Shown here in pieces: positions 5,204-9,326 of a DNA stretch of 9,326 nucleotides. A program made the translations under genes and the position numbers. The notes beneath the pieces were generated by a model that made no database searches, was not told the origin of the DNA, and saw only the letters and a list, made by a program, of their open reading frames with translations. Origin of the DNA: an uncultured Acidobacteriota bacterium (GTDB lineage: Bacteria; Acidobacteriota; Blastocatellia; Pyrinomonadales; Pyrinomonadaceae); NCBI GenBank assembly GCA_946480545.1, contig CAMLKY010000049.1, forward strand, positions 1-9,326. Direction: 5' to 3'. The stretch's first letter is position 1; each line of letters starts with the position of its first letter.

Positions 5204-6096
5204 ATTCCACCGATAGGCTTCATTACAATCACATCCTGTCCGGCGGAACGGCCTATTACCGCCAACCGCGTGGCCTGATCTCGGTGCGTGGTGGCGAAGC
5301 TGTACAGTTTCTGGATGGGCTGATATCGAACGACGTAAAGACGCTCGAGGACGGAGCGCACATGCTTGCCGCATTTCCGAATGCACAGGGACGACTGATC
5401 GCCGTCATCCGCGTCGTGCGGCAGGGCGAGCGATTTCTGATAGAGACGGAAGAAGCGACGCGGCAAAAAGTTTTCGACAACCTGTTCCGCTTCACAATGG
5501 CGGGCGATTTCTTTGTCGAGGACCTGTCCGAAGAATATTCGTTCATCAAGGTCTATCATCGATCGTTCATCCCGATCACTCCCCCGTTCATCGAATTCGA
5601 CCGTAGCCGCGGAACCGACTACTTCGTCCATACCGAGGACGTTGTCGACTTTCTCGGCGAGCTAACTTATTTCAATGCGATTGAGATTTTCGACGAACTG
5701 TATGATGTGCTCCGGATCGAGGCCGGCGTCCCGGTCTATGGCAGGGATATGGATGAGTCGACGATAGTCCCGGAACTCGGGCTCGACGGGTTGATCTCAT
5801 ATACGAAGGGATGCTACATCGGCCAGGAGATCATTGCCCGGATCCACTTCCGTGGTCACGTCGCAAAGCGCCTCACGGGCGTCACAGCCGATGCGGACGC
5901 AACATCCCTAGAACCCGGCGCAGAAATTATTTCAGCGGATGGCAAAAACGCTGGACGGCTTACGTCAGTCACGATATCGCCCCGATTGCGAAGAACGATC
6001 GCACTTGCTTACGTTAGATTCGATCATCTCGAGGGCGGTACAAAGCTGGGCGTGAACGGCACTGAAGTGGAAGTGACCAACCTCCCGTTCGTATGA
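5200..6096 (+). CDS. ygfZ: Folate-binding YgfZ/GcvT-like protein, Fe-S cluster maintenance
   Basis: The product is 298 residues, within the usual size range. YgfZ is related to the T-protein of glycine cleavage, binds tetrahydrofolate, and supports assembly or repair of certain Fe-S enzymes. The diagnostic KGCYIGQE motif is at 203-210 with the conserved Cys at 205. The N-terminal half has RGLISVRG and [10 protein letters not shown] (about 24-46), then [12 protein letters not shown] (57-68), typical of the family. The C-terminal GcvT-C-like barrel covers about 215-295. The start ATG overlaps the udg stop as ATGA (5200-5203), so translation is probably coupled to udg. A lipoprotein gene follows 21 nt after the stop, likely on the same transcript. 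Confidence 0.93.
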   Translation: MNSTDRLHYNHILSGGTAYYRQPRGLISVRGGEAVQFLDGLISNDVKTLEDGAHMLAAFPNAQGRLIAVIRVVRQGERFLIETEEATRQKVFDNLFRFTMAGDFFVEDLSEEYSFIKVYHRSFIPITPPFIEFDRSRGTDYFVHTEDVVDFLGELTYFNAIEIFDELYDVLRIEAGVPVYGRDMDESTIVPELGLDGLISYTKGCYIGQEIIARIHFRGHVAKRLTGVTADADATSLEPGAEIISADGKNAGRLTSVTISPRLRRTIALAYVRFDHLEGGTKLGVNGTEVEVTNLPFV

Positions 6097-6117
6097 CGCC
6101 CGACACGAGGGACGACA

Positions 6118-6807
6118 ATGAATTTATCCAGATCTATAGCAGCTTTCACCCTTCTCACAGCGCTTGTATCCACCTCATGCAGCAAGGATGCACCACCGGC
6201 TTCGTCGTCGGCGGGAGCCCTGACCGCGAACAGTGCACTTAATACGCTTGCCGTTCGGCCATTTGCGAAACAGAACCTGGGCTCAGCCGGATTTCATTTC
6301 ATGAATGACTTTATTCGTCCGGAGATTCGCAGCCGGATGGATGAGGAACCGACGGGCGATACTGACGGAGGCTACGATCCAGGTGCGGTGGATCTTTCGG
6401 GCGGAGTATCCGAATCGTCGGAGCCGTCAGGCGAGACTCCGAACGAGCCCGAGAATCCGGTCACCGTCGATGACGCCGCTCAGAATGGGATTCCTCTCGA
6501 TACAATGAAATTCGCCTGGGCGAAAAAGTCGTTCGGAGAAGCGGTCAAAGCAGCTCCCGGTTCGCACGGTGTGATCGTGCTCTACGCCGACGAGAACTAT
6601 TACGATACGGAGCGGCTGCTTGCCTATATCGATGAAGGTCGCAACCGTATCGCCGAAACGTCAGGAGTCGGCAGCGAGCGGCTGCAGGTGGTCTTTGGCG
6701 GATATCGTGCCGTTCCGCAGGTCGAGTTGTGGGTGATTCGCGAAGGCGAGTCGATGCCCGAGTTGAAACCCGACGACCGATCGAAGGTCAACGAGCCCGA
6801 GAACTAG
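6118..6807 (+). CDS. Probable lipoprotein with one GGYR-ELW domain
   Basis: The product is 229 residues. The N-terminus MNLSRSIAAFTLLTALVSTSC is a signal peptide ending in a loose lipobox (STSC, C21), so a lipoprotein is likely. Residues 22-128 are low-complexity, Ser/Pro/Glu/Gly-rich and acidic. The C-terminal domain (about 130-215) has GVIVLYAD (151-158), an RLLAYIDEGRNRIAE helix (166-180), ERLQVVFGGYR (187-197) and VELWVIREGESMP (202-214). The same domain occurs twice in the next gene. I recall similar domains in acidobacterial secreted proteins of unknown function; the helix-strand order recalls OmpA-like periplasmic domains, but I see no peptidoglycan-binding motif. The SD GAGGGA lies 7 nt before the ATG. 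It is third in the udg-ygfZ operon and is followed by a terminator. Confidence 0.85.
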   Translation: MNLSRSIAAFTLLTALVSTSCSKDAPPASSSAGALTANSALNTLAVRPFAKQNLGSAGFHFMNDFIRPEIRSRMDEEPTGDTDGGYDPGAVDLSGGVSESSEPSGETPNEPENPVTVDDAAQNGIPLDTMKFAWAKKSFGEAVKAAPGSHGVIVLYADENYYDTERLLAYIDEGRNRIAETSGVGSERLQVVFGGYRAVPQVELWVIREGESMPELKPDDRSKVNEPEN

Positions 6808-6829
6808 TGGTATGCGTACGGTGATCTCC

Positions 6830-6855
6830 GGCCTGCCGTCACTGGCAGGCCTTTT
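6830..6855 (+). terminator. Intrinsic terminator of the udg-ygfZ-lipoprotein operon
   Basis: A perfect 8-bp stem GGCCTGCC/GGCAGGCC (6830-6837 with 6844-6851, 6-nt loop) is followed by TTTT (6852-6855). It starts 23 nt after the lipoprotein stop. The U-run is short, so some readthrough into the next gene is possible, and no clear promoter was found between here and 6894. Confidence 0.8.
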
Positions 6856-6879
6856 GCATTTCCTGAGGCGAAATCAACC

Positions 6880-6887
6880 GGAGGTGA
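6880..6887 (+). promoter_or_regulatory. Near-perfect Shine-Dalgarno of the two-domain secreted protein
   Basis: GGAGGTGA lies 6 nt before the ATG at 6894 and is the strongest ribosome site in the window. It fixes the start codon and predicts efficient translation. Confidence 0.75.
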
Positions 6888-6893
6888 CGATCT

Positions 6894-7892
6894 ATGAAAG
6901 CTCTCGCCCGCGTTTTTCTCGCCCTTCTCCTCTTATCTGTTGCTGTTTACGGGCAGCATGACGATACGACCACCACACCTCCCGAAGCCGAAAAATCCGA
7001 AAAAACGGAATTAGTTGATGAATTTGGAAGACTGGGGGACTGCGAGCTGAGATCCAGGTTTGATACGTTCTTTTTCATTCTGAGCATGAGTCCGACCTCG
7101 ACAGGCTACGTGTTGATCTATCAAGGGGCCGACGTGCTGCCGGCATATTACGGCGCGCCTGCCATGGAGCGCGTGTTTAGGAACCACTTGGCTTTCAGGA
7201 ACTTTGATCCCAACAAAGTCGTCATTGTCCCTGCCGGGTTCAGGCAGGAAGGTACAACCCAGCTCTGGATTGTTCCGCCGGGCGGCGAAGTGCCGCAGTC
7301 GAGCGATACGATAGAAGCTCCGACGATCCCTACCGCTGCGACGTTTCTCTACGACGAAAGCAGTCTGGACCTGGATTATTCCGAAGACGGCTTGACCGGC
7401 TACGAACTTCCTTCCGTAAAAGCCGAGCACGAGGCAGCCCGTGCCGAACAAGAAGAAGAGGAGCGACAGATTCCGATTGCGAATGAGTCCGGTTCGGAGG
7501 ACGGTCCCCCATCGGAACAATCGGAAGACGATGCCGTCGAGAAGAACGAAGAGTATATCGATTCGCGCACACCGGAAGAGATCGATGCCGTGCGATTTCA
7601 CTGGATCAGCGGACAGTATGGTGATCTTCTCGCCGAACGTGAAGACTCAACCGGTGTAATTATTTTTTACGCCGACGATCAGCAACTCGATATCCCCCGG
7701 CTCGCACAATTTATCGAAGAAGGGAAGTGGCGGCTTGCCACAGCGGCCAAGATAAACGCCGATCGGATCACCGTGCAGTTCGGCGGTTATCGTGATTATT
7801 CCGAGGTCGAATATTGGGTCGTGCCACTGAACGGCGAAGCACCGGTTGCAACACCCACCGAGCGCCCCGTCGAAGATGAGCCCGAGGTGTAA
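6894..7892 (+). CDS. Secreted protein with two GGYR-ELW domains, unknown function
   Basis: The product is 332 residues. It has a clear signal peptide (MKALARVFLALLLLSVAVYG, cut before Q21). Domain A, about 50-135, starts GDCELRSRFDTFF and has TGYVLIYQG, an FRNFDPNKVVIVPAGFR segment and TQLWIVPPGGEVP. A long acidic linker follows (136-232, many Glu, Asp and Ser). Domain B, about 233-318, has TGVIIFYAD, RLAQFIEEGKWRLA, DRITVQFGGYR and VEYWVVPLNGEAP. Domain B is closer to the single domain of the preceding lipoprotein than to domain A. The protein ends in a Pro/Glu tail and is probably periplasmic or extracellular; no enzyme motif was recognised. It lies after an intrinsic terminator with a very strong SD, and its own promoter was not found. 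Paralogy with the preceding gene suggests local duplication. Confidence 0.87.
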   Translation: MKALARVFLALLLLSVAVYGQHDDTTTTPPEAEKSEKTELVDEFGRLGDCELRSRFDTFFFILSMSPTSTGYVLIYQGADVLPAYYGAPAMERVFRNHLAFRNFDPNKVVIVPAGFRQEGTTQLWIVPPGGEVPQSSDTIEAPTIPTAATFLYDESSLDLDYSEDGLTGYELPSVKAEHEAARAEQEEEERQIPIANESGSEDGPPSEQSEDDAVEKNEEYIDSRTPEEIDAVRFHWISGQYGDLLAEREDSTGVIIFYADDQQLDIPRLAQFIEEGKWRLATAAKINADRITVQFGGYRDYSEVEYWVVPLNGEAPVATPTERPVEDEPEV

Positions 7893-7910
7893 ACGTTGTC
7901 AGCGAGTCTG

Positions 7911-7933
7911 TCGCGAGAAGTGAGGCCTCGCGA
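7911..7933. other. Hairpin TCGCGAG/CTCGCGA between stop and terminator
   Basis: A perfect 7-bp GC-rich stem (7911-7917 with 7927-7933, 9-nt loop) lies 18 nt after the stop at 7892 and 21 nt before the terminator. It has no T-run, so it is not a terminator itself. It may protect the 3' end of the mRNA. Confidence 0.4.
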
Positions 7934-7954
7934 ATTACTCCTGATGATAGCTGC

Positions 7955-7981
7955 GGCACGCGAAAATTGCGTGCCTTTTTT
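7955..7981 (+). terminator. Intrinsic terminator of the two-domain secreted protein gene
   Basis: A 7-bp stem GGCACGC/GCGTGCC (7955-7961 with 7969-7975, 7-nt loop) is directly followed by T6 (7976-7981). It separates the secreted protein gene from the ypdA pair. Confidence 0.9.
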
Positions 7982-8017
7982 GTATGCTAAGATTCGATGA
8001 ATGTTGGACAGGTGAAT

Positions 8018-8269
8018 ATGGAAGATCTCGATATCGATCTGCCGAACGCAAAGCTCGCGTATACGATCATCCAGTCTTTACTCGACGGGCACGAGGCTCT
8101 CAGCGATCTGCTCGTGGTTATGTCGCACGCCCTCGATGAAGACACGCTCAAGGCGCTGACTGCCACGAACGAATGGCAGAACTATCTCGATTCAAAGCGT
8201 AATCTTGAAAACACCCGCGCCCAGATCGATAAATTCACGATGGAACTCAAGAAGCTCGAAGATGCTTGA
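8018..8269 (+). CDS. Small helical protein encoded ahead of ypdA
   Basis: The product is 83 residues from the ATG at 8018, or 90 from an in-frame ATG at 7997. The later ATG is preferred because AGGTGA (8010-8015) precedes it, with AGG 5 nt from the ATG; the first ATG has no SD and begins only 15 nt after the terminator T-run. I do not recognise the family. The sequence (MEDLDIDLPNAKLAYTIIQSL...) looks wholly alpha-helical, with a C-terminal heptad-like stretch of alternating charge and Leu/Ile (RNLENTRAQIDKFTMELKKL) suggesting a short coiled coil. There is no signal peptide or membrane segment, and no Cys. The stop overlaps the ypdA start by 8 nt, so the two are probably translationally coupled and the protein may act with YpdA, though nothing in it shows how. 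Confidence 0.75.
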   Translation: MEDLDIDLPNAKLAYTIIQSLLDGHEALSDLLVVMSHALDEDTLKALTATNEWQNYLDSKRNLENTRAQIDKFTMELKKLEDA

Positions 8270-9254
8270 CCTCCTGATCATCGGCGCCGGGCCGGCCGGT
8301 ATCGCCGCCGCCTACGAAGCAAAGAAATGCGGTCTCGATTACGTGGTGATCGAAAAGGGGCTGATCGGAAACACGATCTATCATTACCCCGTCGGCCTGA
8401 CAGTTTTCTCTACGACGGACGAGCTCGAGTTCCAGCCGGGCGATCTCGATCCGGCCCGCGAAAAGCCCACCCGGGAAGAATTGCTTTCCTACTATGTTCG
8501 ATTCGTTCTTGATAATGAGTTGAACGTGCGGACCGAGGAGACGGTCCTCGAAGTGCGAAACCGAGAGACATCGGTTTTTGAGATCGTTACCGATAAAGCG
8601 GCTTACGAAGCGCGCAGCGTGCTCTTTGCGATCGGAGCGATGGATCATCCACGGCATCTGAACGTGCCTGGCGAAGATCTCCCGAAGGTACATGATCACT
8701 TTCGCGAAACGTATCCGTGGGTCAGGAAGAAAGCCCTTGTTGTCGGCGGAGGTAACTCGGCCGGCGAGGCTGCGTTGTTTCTTGCTGAGGAAGGTGCGGA
8801 CGCGACGCTGGCAATTTTTCGTTCGGATTGGGAGAACAATGATCCGAAGCAGGGCTGTATCAAATACTGGGTGAAGCAGCCGCTCGAGGAGGAATTGCGA
8901 AAGCATTGTCTGAAGCTGTTCTTTCTCGGACGCGTCGTTGAGATCATGGACGACTCGGTCGTGCTCGAAGACGAAAATGGAAAGGTCCAGCGCCTCGAAA
9001 ACGATGTTGTGTTCGTTCTCATCGGTGCTGATGCCGATCTCAACATGCTCAAGAATCTCGGCGTAGAAACGACAACAGGAAAGTACGGCGAGGTTCCCGT
9101 GTACGACGAATCAACGTTCGAGACAAATGTCCCTGGCATATACGTCGCCGGCCATTTCACCAACCAACGCCATATCAAAGGTGCGATCGACGGAGGGACG
9201 GCGGTGGTGAAGGGATTGGTCGGGAAGATGACGGGAGCGTCGATTGGTGGATGA
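8262..9254 (+). CDS. ypdA: YpdA-family FAD/NAD(P)H oxidoreductase, putative bacillithiol disulfide reductase
   Basis: The product is 330 residues. The N-terminal FAD Rossmann motif is GAGPAG (about 7-12), with an acidic end VIEKG near 31. Next come IYHYPVGLTVFSTTDELEF, typical of YpdA, and an NAD(P)H-binding motif VVGGGNSAGEAA (about 161-172). The C-terminal FAD motif is PGIYVAGHF, followed by a basic/glycine stretch. Unlike thioredoxin reductase it has no CxxC. YpdA of Firmicutes recycles oxidised bacillithiol with NADPH and has a conserved Cys in GGGPCG (Cys14 in S. aureus); here that position is Ala (GAGPAG), so chemistry or substrate may differ. ATG 8262 is chosen over an in-frame TTG at 8205 because the FAD motif should start near residue 7. 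A ferredoxin/thioredoxin reductase-like role is an alternative. The gene overlaps the small helical protein gene by 8 nt. Confidence 0.88.
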   Translation: MLDLLIIGAGPAGIAAAYEAKKCGLDYVVIEKGLIGNTIYHYPVGLTVFSTTDELEFQPGDLDPAREKPTREELLSYYVRFVLDNELNVRTEETVLEVRNRETSVFEIVTDKAAYEARSVLFAIGAMDHPRHLNVPGEDLPKVHDHFRETYPWVRKKALVVGGGNSAGEAALFLAEEGADATLAIFRSDWENNDPKQGCIKYWVKQPLEEELRKHCLKLFFLGRVVEIMDDSVVLEDENGKVQRLENDVVFVLIGADADLNMLKNLGVETTTGKYGEVPVYDESTFETNVPGIYVAGHFTNQRHIKGAIDGGTAVVKGLVGKMTGASIGG

Positions 9255-9326
9255 GGTTCGATCTCAGGTGTTTCGGAAGTTAGCGCCTGCCTCTTTAAAT
9301 TGCCACTAGCTTTAGGTATGTACATA
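9255..9326. other. Intergenic end of window, no feature seen
   Basis: These 72 bases follow the ypdA stop. I see no convincing terminator, promoter or gene start before the edge. Confidence 0.5.

Noticed and set aside
5176..5631. Minus-strand frames over udg and ygfZ (4829-5386, 5176-5631, 5256-5549)
   Set aside because: They are antisense to two genes with diagnostic family motifs on the plus strand.
7011..7601. 196-residue minus-strand frame over the two-domain secreted protein
   Set aside because: The plus-strand frame has a strong SD, a signal peptide, repeated domains and a terminator; the antisense frame has none.
8247..9325. Minus-strand frames 8247-8906 and 8696-9325
   Set aside because: They are antisense to ypdA, whose FAD and NAD(P)H motifs are clear.

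Overview
The window looks like chromosomal DNA of a free-living Acidobacteriota-type bacterium, possibly Blastocatellia/Pyrinomonadaceae. The basis is the protein families present: a secreted von Willebrand A protein of the acidobacterial VWFA-related type, a secreted repeat domain ending in GGYR...ELW(I/V)VP that I associate from memory with that group, and a bacillithiol-reductase-like YpdA flavoprotein. No rRNA or other phylogenetic marker is present, so the placement is an inference. There are no phage, transposase, CRISPR or tRNA genes. Coding density is high except in two non-coding stretches (642-1085 and 4092-4609), and both hold structure.

Layout: (1) 1-641, minus strand: the N-terminal 213 residues of a secreted NlpC/P60 peptidoglycan hydrolase with a TTG start. 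It is preceded by a leader of about 220 nt, rich in perfect stems and with its own promoter (about 642-896). (2) 926-1531, minus strand: an A-type Fe-S carrier (ErpA/IscA) with a recognisable promoter, a terminator-like hairpin inside its 5' leader, and two intrinsic terminators downstream. (3) 1623-2693, plus strand: a secreted VWA protein with an intact MIDAS. (4) 2719-3003, plus strand: a near-consensus promoter, a 10-bp palindrome and a 67-codon ORF of unknown nature. (5) 3009-4091, minus strand: the Mrp/ApbC Fe-S carrier ATPase. (6) 4158-4564: a composite repeat made of an outer 72-bp inverted repeat with a short hairpin-forming repeat inside. (7) 4574-6855, plus strand: an apparent operon of a 4Fe-4S uracil-DNA glycosylase, the folate-binding Fe-S protein YgfZ (4-nt overlap) and a probable lipoprotein, closed by an intrinsic terminator. 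(8) 6894-7981: a secreted protein with two copies of the domain that ends the preceding lipoprotein, then a terminator. (9) 8018-9254: a small helical protein overlapping a YpdA-like flavoprotein.

Four of the genes between 1086 and 6096 concern Fe-S clusters: a carrier (ErpA/IscA), a carrier ATPase (Mrp), a client enzyme (UDG) and a repair/assembly factor (YgfZ). YpdA adds a thiol-redox enzyme. The least explained parts are the structured NlpC leader with a possible pseudoknot, the hairpin in the erpA leader, the composite repeat, and the domain shared by the two tandem secreted proteins.
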